Positions 51,551 through 61,584 of a DNA stretch of 64,000 bases are shown in pieces. How positions within the stretch are numbered: position 1 is the first letter of the stretch; each line of letters opens with the position of its first letter. The DNA is from Microcaldota archaeon (GTDB lineage: Archaea > Micrarchaeota > Micrarchaeia > Micrarchaeales > Micrarchaeaceae), in contig DAHWRK010000002.1 of assembly GCA_027339055.1 (NCBI GenBank), forward strand, positions 19,263 to 83,262, in the 5' to 3' direction. The notes below the pieces were generated by a model. That model was not told where the DNA came from. It ran no database searches and was given only the letters and a program-made list of their open reading frames with translations. A program made the translations under genes and the position numbers.

Positions 51551-52033
51551 TTACATGAGCACGGCAACAACAGTAATTAATATCATTATGCACAAGTTTG
51601 CGTAAGATATAGCCGTGCTTTTCCTGCGCACTTTCTGCAAGCCCTCCAAATTTCCTTCCTTTGCAAATTTCGCTATCATTCTGCCATAATGCTTCCCGGG
51701 TCCATACAACGAAACGATAAGCGCAGCAGTGAGCACCACCATCGTGGCCACCAGTCCAAAGCCGTATGGTGACTTATATGCAGAAGGTGAAAGGTACCAA
51801 AACGCGTTTATTAGGCCCGTTATTACGAGCGTAGCAAGCAGCATCCAGGTTATCCTTGCAAACCTCTTCGATATCACAGCCACGAAGGTCGTCCTCTGTG
51901 CCTCGTCTTTTATTGCATCTTTAGACCCTGGAACTAGGACCAGCCACATGAAGAAAGAACCGCCTATGAATAACATCGCGCTGAAAAGGTGCAACCAGAG
52001 GAAGAAATATTTCAATACAGTCAGCGCAAGCAT
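51551..52033 (-). CDS. CopD-like membrane protein
   Basis: 4 TM with KYFFLWLHLFSAMLFIGGSFFMWLVL and FARITWMLLATLVITGLINA. Confidence 0.65.
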   Translation of the reverse strand: MLALTVLKYFFLWLHLFSAMLFIGGSFFMWLVLVPGSKDAIKDEAQRTTFVAVISKRFARITWMLLATLVITGLINAFWYLSPSAYKSPYGFGLVATMVVLTAALIVSLYGPGKHYGRMIAKFAKEGNLEGLQKVRRKSTAISYANLCIMILITVVAVLM

Positions 52034-52456
52034 TGCATCGTTTAATAAATAAAACTTACTGAATAATAATCTTGCTTCTTACATCGAATGGAAAGGAAAA
52101 ACGTTAAAAACCCGTGCGCGCCTTACCGAAAGGTGCATGAATGAAAGGATTTACTGGATTAATAATGGCTCATTCCGTGGTATTGTCAATAAACTCGGTT
52201 GTTTCTATTGAGTGTCGCATTCGATTGGCGGGTGAATGGTAACCATCAGGCCTTAAAACGAGTACAGAAACCGGCAATCCCTACCACAATACCTTCTGCT
52301 AGCAAGATAATAAACGTAAGTTGGTCCATCAGAAGCATCATTATACGCTAATTTTTCTGATTACAAAGAAAAAGCGTTTGAGAATGCAACTACATTGAAT
52401 CATGCGCCAAGGCAAAAGTTAAAAAATAGCAAAAGCTACATTATTATTTAAGAAAG

Positions 52457-52690
52457 ATGATGAAGATGTCCCTGCGGAGTTTAGTAAGGAGCCAATGGTG
52501 GTGGGCTGTTGTGCTTGTGCTGTGGGTGCTAGCATTGTTTGGGATATTTCCTGGGGATATAACTGGTGTAAATATAATGGTAGCATTCCCTGCAACAATT
52601 CTAGTTGCTACGGCGAAGGCAGTGGAGTATTTAACACGGCCTGACCAAACTGCTCGGCAGGCTCCAAAAATGCATAAAAATATTAAATAA
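52457..52690 (+). CDS. Small hypothetical membrane protein (77 aa)
   Basis: Two hydrophobic segments in a short ORF; no homologue recognised. Confidence 0.4.
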   Translation: MMKMSLRSLVRSQWWWAVVLVLWVLALFGIFPGDITGVNIMVAFPATILVATAKAVEYLTRPDQTARQAPKMHKNIK

Positions 52691-52740
52691 ATAGCCTTAA
52701 AGCGTCAATCAAACAATGCGCATATAACTTCCGTGATTTT

Positions 52741-53508
52741 TTGGACTACCACAAAGTAAAAATTGTTGTTACTGACCTCGATGGAACGCTTGCGCCTAGC
52801 AAAGCCCAGATGGACGACGAAATGTCAAAAATAATCTGCGGGCTTCTTTCAACAAAGGCCATGGCAGTAGTCGGAGGAGGTTTCTATTCCCAGTTCCAGA
52901 AGCAGCTCATAGGAGCTCTTAAATGCCCAGCAGAAAACCTCAGCATGCTCTACCTATTTCCCACCAACGCAACTGCATTCTATAAGTTCTCGGGTTCCGA
53001 ATGGCAAAAGGTTTATTCCGAAGACCTTTCGGAAGAGCAGAAAAGGCTCGTTTATTCAGCTTTTCCCAAAGCGCTCGAACTTGCAGGTTTTAAAAATCCC
53101 GAAAAGCTCTACGGCAACCAGCTTGAGGACCGCGGCACGCAGATAACATTCTCGGCTCTTGGGCAGGAAGCACCATTGGAGCTTAAATCGGCATGGGATC
53201 CTGACCAGAAGAAGCGCATGGCCATAAAACAGCAGCTTGATAAATTGCTCAACGGCTTTGAAATAAGGCTCGGAGGTACAACTTCAATAGACATAACAAA
53301 AGCAGGAATAGACAAGGCCTATGCAATAAGCAAAATTACAGAAATATTCGGGTATTCCAAGCAGGAAATGGTGTTCATAGGCGATGCGCTGTACGAAGGC
53401 GGAAACGACTACGCGGTCAAGCTTGCAGGGGTAGAAAGCATATTGACTTCAGGTCCTGAAGAGACAAAGTCACTGCTTAGGGGTATAATCCGCTCAAGCC
53501 AGCCATGA
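52741..53508 (+). CDS. HAD-superfamily hydrolase (phosphomannomutase-like), TTG start
   Basis: VVTDLDGTLAPSKAQMD; GTTSIDITKAGIDKAYAI; FIGDALYEGGNDYAV. Confidence 0.87.
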   Translation: MDYHKVKIVVTDLDGTLAPSKAQMDDEMSKIICGLLSTKAMAVVGGGFYSQFQKQLIGALKCPAENLSMLYLFPTNATAFYKFSGSEWQKVYSEDLSEEQKRLVYSAFPKALELAGFKNPEKLYGNQLEDRGTQITFSALGQEAPLELKSAWDPDQKKRMAIKQQLDKLLNGFEIRLGGTTSIDITKAGIDKAYAISKITEIFGYSKQEMVFIGDALYEGGNDYAVKLAGVESILTSGPEETKSLLRGIIRSSQP

Positions 53509-53558
53509 GTTCATCCCAAACGGGCCATCACATTCTTTAAGCGCCAACAGTTGCAGTT

Positions 53559-53607
53559 TCAGCAGACTCTCTTCTCATCATGAGTCAGAAATACCTCGTA
53601 TCATCAC
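53559..53607 (-). ncRNA. C/D box sRNA with two 12-nt guides, in the 3' UTR of citrate synthase
   Basis: 5'-GTGATGA-TACGAGGTATTT-CTGA-CTC-ATGATGA-GAAGAGAGTCTG-CTGA-3': consensus C, D', C', D, two 12-nt guides, 3-nt spacer; flanking GTTT/AAAC stem. Confidence 0.9.
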
Positions 53608-53617
53608 AAACGTGCAA

Positions 53618-54778
53618 TCATTTTCTTTGGTCCAAAGGAACGTATGGTATGTCAAGCTGTCCGTTATAATAGTCCAAAGGCCTTATCAGCCTGTTGTCCT
53701 GCCAGTACTCAAGCATATGCGCGCACCACCCTGGAGACCTGCTAGCTGCAAAAAGCGGGGTAAACAGCTCTTTTGGTATGCCTATGTAGGTGTACACCGG
53801 TCCGGAAAAGAAATCAACATTGGGCCATATCCCCTTCGTCTCTCCTAGCTTTTCAACCATCATCTTTTCGGCCCGCAGGGCTATTGCGGTAAGCGTTTGC
53901 ACTTCCATCGTCGAGCCGTTCTGTATGTCCTCCAAATAGGTCTTTATTACCTTGGCCCTTGGGTCGTAAGCCTTGTAAACTCTGTGCCCGAAGCCCATTA
54001 TCCTTTTCTTTCCTTCCAACGCCTCTTCGATGTATTTTTCGGTGTTGTCTGGATTGCCAATGGCTCTCATCATGTCAAGGGCTTTTTCGTCGGCTCCTCC
54101 ATGCAACGGCCCTTTCAATGCGCATATGCCCGCAGTAATTGCGGAGTATATATCAGCTAGTGTTGATCCCGCAACGATTGTGCAAAACGTGGATGCGTTG
54201 GAGCTGTGCTCTGCATGAAGCAACATCATTACGTCAAGCATCTTGGCTACTTTGTCCTCTGCCTTTTTGCCTGTCATCATGTACAGTATATTCTGCGCAA
54301 CTCCTAAGGATTGGTCCGGAGCCGCGTATTCCCTCCCAGATTTAAGCCGTCCCATTAATGCCACAATGCCGCATATCCTTCCTATTATCTCTGCGCTTTC
54401 CTCGAGTTTTTCTTCGGCGTCACTCTGATAGACTTTCTTCGCCGCAAATGCTGGCAAGGAAGAAACTGCAGACCGTAGCACATCCATAGGTAGCATGTTC
54501 GTGCTCAAAGTTTTTACCAACCCGATTATTCCGCTGTCAAGGTTCATGTATGATACGAGCTTCATAATGAATTCCGAAAGCGCTTTGGCATTCGGCAGGG
54601 AACCATAAAGTATGAGATACGAAACCTCCTCAAAAGATGAATTTTTTGCCAGGCTTTCTATAGAATAGCCCCTATACCAAAGCCTTCCCTTTGAACCGTC
54701 AACCTTGCATATTTTTGTTTCTGTAAAATAGACTCCTTCAAGCCCTTTGATTATTGTAGGAGTTGCATTATCTGCCAT
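53618..54778 (-). CDS. gltA: Citrate synthase
   Basis: GLEGVYFTETKICKVDG…LWYRGYSIE; LHAEHSSNASTF; GPLHGGADEKAL; MGFGHRVYKAYDPRA. Confidence 0.95.
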   Translation of the reverse strand: MADNATPTIIKGLEGVYFTETKICKVDGSKGRLWYRGYSIESLAKNSSFEEVSYLILYGSLPNAKALSEFIMKLVSYMNLDSGIIGLVKTLSTNMLPMDVLRSAVSSLPAFAAKKVYQSDAEEKLEESAEIIGRICGIVALMGRLKSGREYAAPDQSLGVAQNILYMMTGKKAEDKVAKMLDVMMLLHAEHSSNASTFCTIVAGSTLADIYSAITAGICALKGPLHGGADEKALDMMRAIGNPDNTEKYIEEALEGKKRIMGFGHRVYKAYDPRAKVIKTYLEDIQNGSTMEVQTLTAIALRAEKMMVEKLGETKGIWPNVDFFSGPVYTYIGIPKELFTPLFAASRSPGWCAHMLEYWQDNRLIRPLDYYNGQLDIPYVPLDQRK

Positions 54779-54918
54779 TTAAACACCAATAGCTAATAGA
54801 TGGCAAATTTAATAGTGCTTTTTGGTTTGGGTTAACCTTGCAAATATTGGAGGCCAATCAAAGCAGCATCACATAACACGTTATAAATTTTCCCAGATAT
54901 TTAAAAATCGGTGTTTGA

Positions 54919-57717
54919 ATGGATGGTAAAGGAAACGAATCTTTTGTTGCTAAAATAAGCCTTGATTCTGGAAAAGAAGTAGAGTACTATTCGCTTCCTG
55001 CCCTGCAAAAAAGCGGTCTCGGAAGTATATTGCGCCTGCCCTTTTCGATTAGGGTTGTGCTGGAATCGCTGCTAAGGAATGTGGACAACACCAGCATAAC
55101 TATGGATGATGTCAAGGCACTTTTGGGCTGGGATGCCAAAAATCCCTCGGATAGGGATGTGCCATTCAAGGTTTCAAGAATATTAATGCAAGACTTCACC
55201 GGAGTGCCTGCGGTGGTCGATCTTGCGGCTATGCGCCAGTTCGTCGTTGACAAAGGTATGGCTCCGGAAACTATACAGCCCACAATAAATGTCGACCTGA
55301 TAATAGACCATTCGGTGCAGGTTGATTCGTTCAATACTATACAGTCAATGGCGATAAACCAAGAGAAGGAGATAGAAAGGAACTCGGAGCGATACAAATT
55401 CCTGAAATGGTCAAGCTCGGCCTTCAAGGATTTCAAGGTTTTTCCGCCTTCTGCGGGCATATGCCACCAGGTGAATCTGGAATACCTGGCAACATGCGTC
55501 ACGCTCGGGCAGTCAAATGGCAAATACGTTGCGCTCCCTGACACGCTTGTCGGAACAGATTCGCATACGACAATGATAAACGGTTTAGGGGTTGTAGGGT
55601 TCGGCGTAGGCGGCATAGAAGCGGAAGCAGCGCTTCTGAGCCAGCCGGTGTCATTTTCGACTCCAAAAGTGGTCGGGGTCAAGCTGACTGGCAGCCTTAG
55701 CGAAGGCGTAACTGCTACGGATTTTGCCCTAACGCTTACGAAAATACTCAGGGACCACGGGGTTGTAGGCATGTTCGTGGAATTTTTCGGGCAGGGGCTG
55801 AAGAACCTTTCGCTTCCAGACAGGGCAACGCTTTCTAACATGTGCCCGGAATACGGCGCCACGATAGCGATATTTCCTCCTGACGAAGAAACCCTTAGGT
55901 ATATGAAGAGCACTGGAAGGAGCGGCGAGCAGGTCGAACTTGTAAGGAAATACTATATGGCCCAGGAATCTTTCGGAATCGACTACTCCAAGGTCGAATT
56001 CAGCGATGTGATAAACGTAGACCTCGGTACAATAATCCCGAGTGTTTCGGGCCCAAGCCAGCCCAAGCAGCAGATTCCGCTTGGCGAAATAAAAGATGAA
56101 TTCACGAAGCTGTTCCTAAAAGAAAACGGGAGCCTTAAGGCGGAAGAAAAAATGAGCATGGAGGATTATACGCGCTGGTCTGAGGAAAGCGAGGCACCGG
56201 AGAACGGCGCAATAAAGGATGCAGTGATAAGCAATGACGGCATAAAACATGCAAAGATAAAATACGAGGACGGTCATGAAGAGATAATATCTGACGGGGA
56301 CGTAGTGATATCTTCGATAACAAGTTGCACCAACACGAGCAATCCATCGGTTATGATAGCCGCCGGGCTTCTTGCAAGGAACGCCATAGCCAAAGGGCTG
56401 AAGGTAAACACGCGCAAGGTAAAGACAAGCTTCGGTCCGGGCTCAAGAGTTGTAACTGAATACATGAAAGCGGCAAACCTTATGGATCCGCTGGAAAAGC
56501 TCGGCTACGAGCTCGTAGGATATGGCTGCATAACCTGCATCGGAAATAGCGGGCCGTTGATAGAAGGCCAGAGCGATGCGATAAACAAGAATAATATAGC
56601 AGTAGCCTCAGTCCTCTCCGGCAACAGGAATTTCGAGGCCAGAATACACCGCGACGTGCGTGCCAACTATCTGATGTCTCCTCCGCTGCTGATAGCTTTC
56701 GGCATCGCAGGTACTGTGATGAAAGACCTGACAAGGGAGCCTCTGGGAAACGGATCAGACGGCAAGCCTGTTTTCCTGAAAGACATATGGCCAAGCAACG
56801 AAGAAATAGCGGAAACGGTACACAAGGCGATACGCGTTGACATGTTCAACAAGGAATACGGCGCCAATATCTACGATGTCAACCCCTACTGGAACAAGCT
56901 TGAGAGCCCAAAGGGCAAGGTGTACGAATGGGAGGACTCAAGCACATACATAAGGCTTCCTCCATTCTTCGAAAGCCTGGACAAGATGGAACCTTCGGTA
57001 AAAAGCATAGAGAATGCGTCAGTTCTTGCAGTTTTTGGCGATTCCATATCTACCGACCACATATCACCGGCAGGCGCAATAGGCACGGACAGCCCAGCAG
57101 GAAAATATCTTATCGAGCACGGGGTAAAGCCGCAGGATTTCAACACGTACGGCTCCAGAAGGGGAAACCACGAAGTGATGATGCGCGGCACATTCGCGAA
57201 CAACAGGATAAAAAACATAATGATGAATGGAAAGGAGGGCGGATACACGATATATCTTCCTGAAAACCGGGAAATGCCGATATACGATGCAGCCATGAAA
57301 TACATGGGAAGCGGCACGCCCACAGTAGTGCTTGCCCTAGGCGAATACGGCTCTGGAAGTTCAAGGGACTGGGCTGCAAAAGGTCCTAGCCTGATAGGCG
57401 TAAAAGCGGTTATCGCAAAGAGCTTTGAAAGAATACATAGAAGCAACCTCATAGGCATGGGCATAATCCCACTCGAGTTCGAAAGCGGCCAGGACTACAA
57501 TACCCTAGGGATAGACTACTCAAAGCCCATAACTGTAGAGCTTGACCAAAATATGGGACCAAGGTCGCGCATAAAGATAAACTATACGAGCAAAAAGACC
57601 GGCAGCGCGGAATCCGCACAGGTTAAGAGCAGGATAGACACTCCGATAGAGCTTGAATACTACAAATCAGGTGGGATATTAAACTATGTCCTCAAAAGGA
57701 TATCAAACGAAAATTGA
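54919..57717 (+). CDS. acnA: Aconitate hydratase, AcnA/IRP1 type
   Basis: LPDTLVGTDSHTTMINGLGVVGFGVGGIEAEA; SITSCTNTSNPSVMIAAGLLARNA; GSGSSRDWAAKG. Confidence 0.97.
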   Translation: MDGKGNESFVAKISLDSGKEVEYYSLPALQKSGLGSILRLPFSIRVVLESLLRNVDNTSITMDDVKALLGWDAKNPSDRDVPFKVSRILMQDFTGVPAVVDLAAMRQFVVDKGMAPETIQPTINVDLIIDHSVQVDSFNTIQSMAINQEKEIERNSERYKFLKWSSSAFKDFKVFPPSAGICHQVNLEYLATCVTLGQSNGKYVALPDTLVGTDSHTTMINGLGVVGFGVGGIEAEAALLSQPVSFSTPKVVGVKLTGSLSEGVTATDFALTLTKILRDHGVVGMFVEFFGQGLKNLSLPDRATLSNMCPEYGATIAIFPPDEETLRYMKSTGRSGEQVELVRKYYMAQESFGIDYSKVEFSDVINVDLGTIIPSVSGPSQPKQQIPLGEIKDEFTKLFLKENGSLKAEEKMSMEDYTRWSEESEAPENGAIKDAVISNDGIKHAKIKYEDGHEEIISDGDVVISSITSCTNTSNPSVMIAAGLLARNAIAKGLKVNTRKVKTSFGPGSRVVTEYMKAANLMDPLEKLGYELVGYGCITCIGNSGPLIEGQSDAINKNNIAVASVLSGNRNFEARIHRDVRANYLMSPPLLIAFGIAGTVMKDLTREPLGNGSDGKPVFLKDIWPSNEEIAETVHKAIRVDMFNKEYGANIYDVNPYWNKLESPKGKVYEWEDSSTYIRLPPFFESLDKMEPSVKSIENASVLAVFGDSISTDHISPAGAIGTDSPAGKYLIEHGVKPQDFNTYGSRRGNHEVMMRGTFANNRIKNIMMNGKEGGYTIYLPENREMPIYDAAMKYMGSGTPTVVLALGEYGSGSSRDWAAKGPSLIGVKAVIAKSFERIHRSNLIGMGIIPLEFESGQDYNTLGIDYSKPITVELDQNMGPRSRIKINYTSKKTGSAESAQVKSRIDTPIELEYYKSGGILNYVLKRISNEN

Positions 57718-57726
57718 GGTGCCGCA

Positions 57727-59094
57727 TTGGAGGATTATTACGATCTTATAATAGTCGGCGCAGGCATAACCGGCTCTGCCCTGTCTTTCGTGGCTTCGCG
57801 ATATTCGTCAATAAAGACAATCCTAGTAATAGAAAAATATGACAGGATAGCACCACTGAACTCGGATTCAAAGAACAACTCACAGACGCTCCATTTCGGG
57901 GACATAGAAACCAACTATACGCTAGAGGAAGCAGCCCACACAAAAGCATCTGCAGAACGCGTGCTGAAGTACTCGAGCCTTATGCCGAGAAGCGAAAGCT
58001 CAAGGATAATATCAGAAGTGCAGAAGATGGTCCTTGCAGTTGGAGATGAAGAAGCCGAAAGAATAGACAAAATATACTCTAAAGGAATGAGGAAGCTCTT
58101 TCCGGGGTTAAGGAAGCTTGGCCGCAAGGAGCTTGCAAAGATAGAGCCCAACACCGTGAAGGGCAGGGATCCTTCGGAAACGGTATCTGCATTGCTGTCG
58201 GACAAGGGTTACATGGTCAACTTCGGGCTTCTTGCCAAATCCTTCTACAAAAGGGCGAAAAGCAAAGGGGTAAAATTCATATTCAACTGCAGGTGCCTAA
58301 CTGCCAATCCGATAGAAGACGGCCACGAAATAATTACGAACAAAGGCAGCTTCAAGGGCAGATTCGTAATATTCGCTTCTGGGACATACAGCCTTTACTT
58401 TGCAAAAAAGCTAGGCTACGACAGGAACCTTTCAATACTGTCAGTTGGAGGGGGCTTTTACGTGGCTCCGCGGGTACTTAACGGCAAAGTCTACAGGGTG
58501 CAGGCCGGCGGCATACCTTTCGCTGCCATACACGCAGATCCGGAGATAACAAATCCAAAAATAACCAGATTCGGCCCCACTGTCAGCTTTCCGCTCTCGC
58601 TAGAAGTCAGGGAAAAGGGAACAACCCTTGATTACCTAAGAACATTCGATTTCGACATACCTACGATACAGAGCCTTTTCAATATAATCGGCAACAAGGA
58701 CATACGCAGGATAATGCGCAAGAACATGCTGTATCCGCTGCCGATCATAGGCAAACCGTTATTCATAAAAAACGAGGTTTCAAAGATAGTGCCTTCACTA
58801 AGCCCGGATAAAATACGCTTTGATAAGAACTATGGCGGCATACGGCCCCAGATAATAGACGAAAACAAGAGATTCCTGAGCATGGGCGCATCCAAGATAA
58901 GGGGCAATAACATAATGTTCAACATAACTCCATCTCCGGGCGCTACATCAAGCCTGCAGAGCGCAATAGACGATATAGTTTACATGTGCACGCTTCTTGA
59001 CATAGGAATTGACGAAAGAAAAATAGAATCTGAACTGGGTGCAATAGACTATAAGCACCTGAAAGAAAAGATAAACGGCCACAAGCAACTCTGA
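57727..59094 (+). CDS. mqo: Malate:quinone oxidoreductase-like FAD enzyme
   Basis: DLIIVGAGITGSALSFVASRY; NNSQTLHFGDIETNYTLEEA typical of MQO; downstream of aconitase. Confidence 0.82.
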   Translation: MEDYYDLIIVGAGITGSALSFVASRYSSIKTILVIEKYDRIAPLNSDSKNNSQTLHFGDIETNYTLEEAAHTKASAERVLKYSSLMPRSESSRIISEVQKMVLAVGDEEAERIDKIYSKGMRKLFPGLRKLGRKELAKIEPNTVKGRDPSETVSALLSDKGYMVNFGLLAKSFYKRAKSKGVKFIFNCRCLTANPIEDGHEIITNKGSFKGRFVIFASGTYSLYFAKKLGYDRNLSILSVGGGFYVAPRVLNGKVYRVQAGGIPFAAIHADPEITNPKITRFGPTVSFPLSLEVREKGTTLDYLRTFDFDIPTIQSLFNIIGNKDIRRIMRKNMLYPLPIIGKPLFIKNEVSKIVPSLSPDKIRFDKNYGGIRPQIIDENKRFLSMGASKIRGNNIMFNITPSPGATSSLQSAIDDIVYMCTLLDIGIDERKIESELGAIDYKHLKEKINGHKQL

Positions 59095-59102
59095 GCGATT
59101 TA

Positions 59103-60155
59103 ATGAAATACCATCTGGAATGCACGAACTGCGGTTCTACATATGAAAGCGATTACGATTCGCAGGTATGCCGTAAATGCTCTGGAATCCTGGAAGTAAT
59201 TTATGAAGCCAAGGTGCCAAGGATAAGCAAAATAAACTCGTTTTGGGAGATGGAAAAAGCCATGCCTTCAGGCAAATATGTGCATTTCTATCTGGGTAAC
59301 ACCCCATTAATTGCGTCCAAATACAGCGATAACCTCGGGCTCAAGCTCGAGTTCTTCAATCCAACGCATTCGTTCAAGGATAGGGGCTCGGCAATAGAGG
59401 TGGCAAAAGCCGCCGAATACGGATTCGGCGAAGTTGCGTGCGCATCCACAGGCAACATGGCATATTCCATATCATATTACGCTAAACTCTACGGGCTCAG
59501 GGCAAAGGTGTTCATAAGCGACAACGCGAACACGGACAAGATAAACGACATAAAAAGCGTTGGCGACGCGGACGTGCATAAGGTAAACGGGGATTTCACG
59601 AAGGCGCAGGGCATGGCTCTGGAATATTCTAAAAAACATAAGGCGTTCCTTTGTGGCGACTATTGCTACCGCAAAGAGGGCCAGAAAACGATAATGTATG
59701 AAATCGGCAATGCAGGAAAAGCAGTCAAAAACGTCATCGTTCCGGTGGGAAATGCGACGCTCCTGAGCGCTACTTACAAAGCCATCGCCGAGATGAAGGA
59801 ATCCGGTTCAATAAATAGCACGCCTCGCATAATAGCCGTGCAGTCGGATAAATGCAAGCCGCTTGTCGATGCCTACTCGACCGGCTCAAAGATAAAATAT
59901 CGGAAGCCAATGACTTCTGCCGATGCGATAGCGGTTGGATATCCTACATACGGCGATCAGGGCATCGAAGCCGTAAGAAAAACAAGAGGGACTGCAATTT
60001 CGGTAAGCGAAGATTCATTGAGAAAGGAGCAAAAAAAGTTCTTAAAGGATTACGGGTTGGTTGCAGAGCTCGCATCAGTATCCACGCTCGCTGCCTTTGA
60101 CAGGCTAAAACCAAAGGGTAGAACAGTTGCGGTTATAACAGGGTCTAATGTTTGA
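59103..60155 (+). CDS. thrC: Threonine synthase
   Basis: N-terminal zinc ribbon CTNCGSTYESDYDSQVCRKC; FFNPTHSFKDRGSA PLP Lys; STGNMAYSISYYAKLYG. Confidence 0.9.
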   Translation: MKYHLECTNCGSTYESDYDSQVCRKCSGILEVIYEAKVPRISKINSFWEMEKAMPSGKYVHFYLGNTPLIASKYSDNLGLKLEFFNPTHSFKDRGSAIEVAKAAEYGFGEVACASTGNMAYSISYYAKLYGLRAKVFISDNANTDKINDIKSVGDADVHKVNGDFTKAQGMALEYSKKHKAFLCGDYCYRKEGQKTIMYEIGNAGKAVKNVIVPVGNATLLSATYKAIAEMKESGSINSTPRIIAVQSDKCKPLVDAYSTGSKIKYRKPMTSADAIAVGYPTYGDQGIEAVRKTRGTAISVSEDSLRKEQKKFLKDYGLVAELASVSTLAAFDRLKPKGRTVAVITGSNV

Positions 60156-60942
60156 AATTTAGCAGCACCATTTTAAGCGAATTCTTCTTATCTACGTAAA
60201 AATCGATGCGCTTTTCCACGCGTATTCTGATCCCCTTATTGCCTGCAGTTCCGAACATTATCTGGCCCACGTCTCTTTCTATTGTTGCACGGATTATTGC
60301 ACGGTCGCTGAAAGTGCGCCTGATCTCCGGGCCTACCTTTTTGCTTTCGTAAAAATCCTTTATCCTTATTGGCAATATGTGTGCCAATCCTATTCTCCTA
60401 CTTTCTATGCGCTTCGGTTTCATACCATTAAGCGTATCGGGATAAGAATAATATCCAGTAGAGCCCAATGGCGTCGTTATTATGAAGCCGTTAGATATCG
60501 CGTAAGTGCGAAACGATTTCTTTCCATCTCTTATCGCTATGTCATATCTCATTGCTTCTTTTGTAGCATATCTTTCCACAAAGAAATCGTACATAGAGGA
60601 ATACTTTTTCCCGGAATAGACTGCGTTGAGCACTGGCTGCCCCTCAATCCTGTAATCTCCAGTAGTAATGGCCTTCACGATCTTGGAAAGGCTCTTTGAA
60701 TCTATGTTCGCCTGCGCATTGTAGCTCACGCTGCCGTTTGGCTTGTTCCAATTCCTGCTCAGGAACAAAACGGGCCTGTCATCGAACTCCAAAGACTTGT
60801 TCGCGAATGTGCCGTCCCCTCCAACAAAAAGCGTCATTTCGTATCCTGAAGCGGAAATTGCCAATCCTCTCCTTTCTAAAGCTCTCCTTATGCTGTGGGC
60901 CTTGTCGTTATGATATTTGTCTATAATCAGATTTATTTTCAT
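60145..60942 (-). CDS. ppnK: NAD kinase
   Basis: TLFVGGDGTFANKSL GGDG motif; ITTPLGSTGYYSYPDT. Confidence 0.88.
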   Translation of the reverse strand: MKINLIIDKYHNDKAHSIRRALERRGLAISASGYEMTLFVGGDGTFANKSLEFDDRPVLFLSRNWNKPNGSVSYNAQANIDSKSLSKIVKAITTGDYRIEGQPVLNAVYSGKKYSSMYDFFVERYATKEAMRYDIAIRDGKKSFRTYAISNGFIITTPLGSTGYYSYPDTLNGMKPKRIESRRIGLAHILPIRIKDFYESKKVGPEIRRTFSDRAIIRATIERDVGQIMFGTAGNKGIRIRVEKRIDFYVDKKNSLKMVLLNFKH

Positions 60943-60993
60943 AATTTATACCTTTTTATCCATAATCCGTATTTAATAATAATAAGTTAACTA

Positions 60994-61581
60994 GTGCATT
61001 CGATGACTGCAGAACATTGGCCCGGAGCTAGCGATATCGATGAAAGCCGCATACCATCGTGGATAGCGTGCGAGGATTTGCTTGTAAAAATGAGGGAAGA
61101 GCTCATAGACAGGGCAATAAAGCTACTCAACAGGGAGATAGAAGCGGGCCATATAGCAGTCAACGGCAGCACCCTATTCTCAAGCGAGGCAAACGCTGAT
61201 GTAGAGGAGGCAATGTACCTGATAAACAATCTCATAGACGATTCCGGCAGGCTGCATAAGGAGTATAGCGAGTACATAGAAAAGAATAACGGCAAAAAGC
61301 TTTCCGATGCAGAAGCCAAAAAATTCGGCGAACTGCAGAAGTTCGTTCTTTCTGTGGAGCAGCTCAACATGCTCATGGAATACGCCCGCGTGCTAAGCTC
61401 ATGGGCCGATGCCGCAGGCAAAATGATTGAAGGAAAAGACACGGAGGACATACTCAGGAAAACGGTAGACAAAGAAGAGCTGCGCAAGACTGTGCTGGAG
61501 TTCTTCATAAATGACAGCGAATGCAGAGTGTTGCTTTCAAGCAAAGAAATTGAAGCAATAAAATCTGTATTAGGTGCTTGA
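60994..61581 (+). CDS. Helical protein of unknown function (195 aa)
   Basis: Intact ORF, strongly helical composition, upstream A/T-rich promoter, immediately followed by the MFS gene. Confidence 0.65.
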   Translation: MHSMTAEHWPGASDIDESRIPSWIACEDLLVKMREELIDRAIKLLNREIEAGHIAVNGSTLFSSEANADVEEAMYLINNLIDDSGRLHKEYSEYIEKNNGKKLSDAEAKKFGELQKFVLSVEQLNMLMEYARVLSSWADAAGKMIEGKDTEDILRKTVDKEELRKTVLEFFINDSECRVLLSSKEIEAIKSVLGA

Positions 61582-61584
61582 TTC

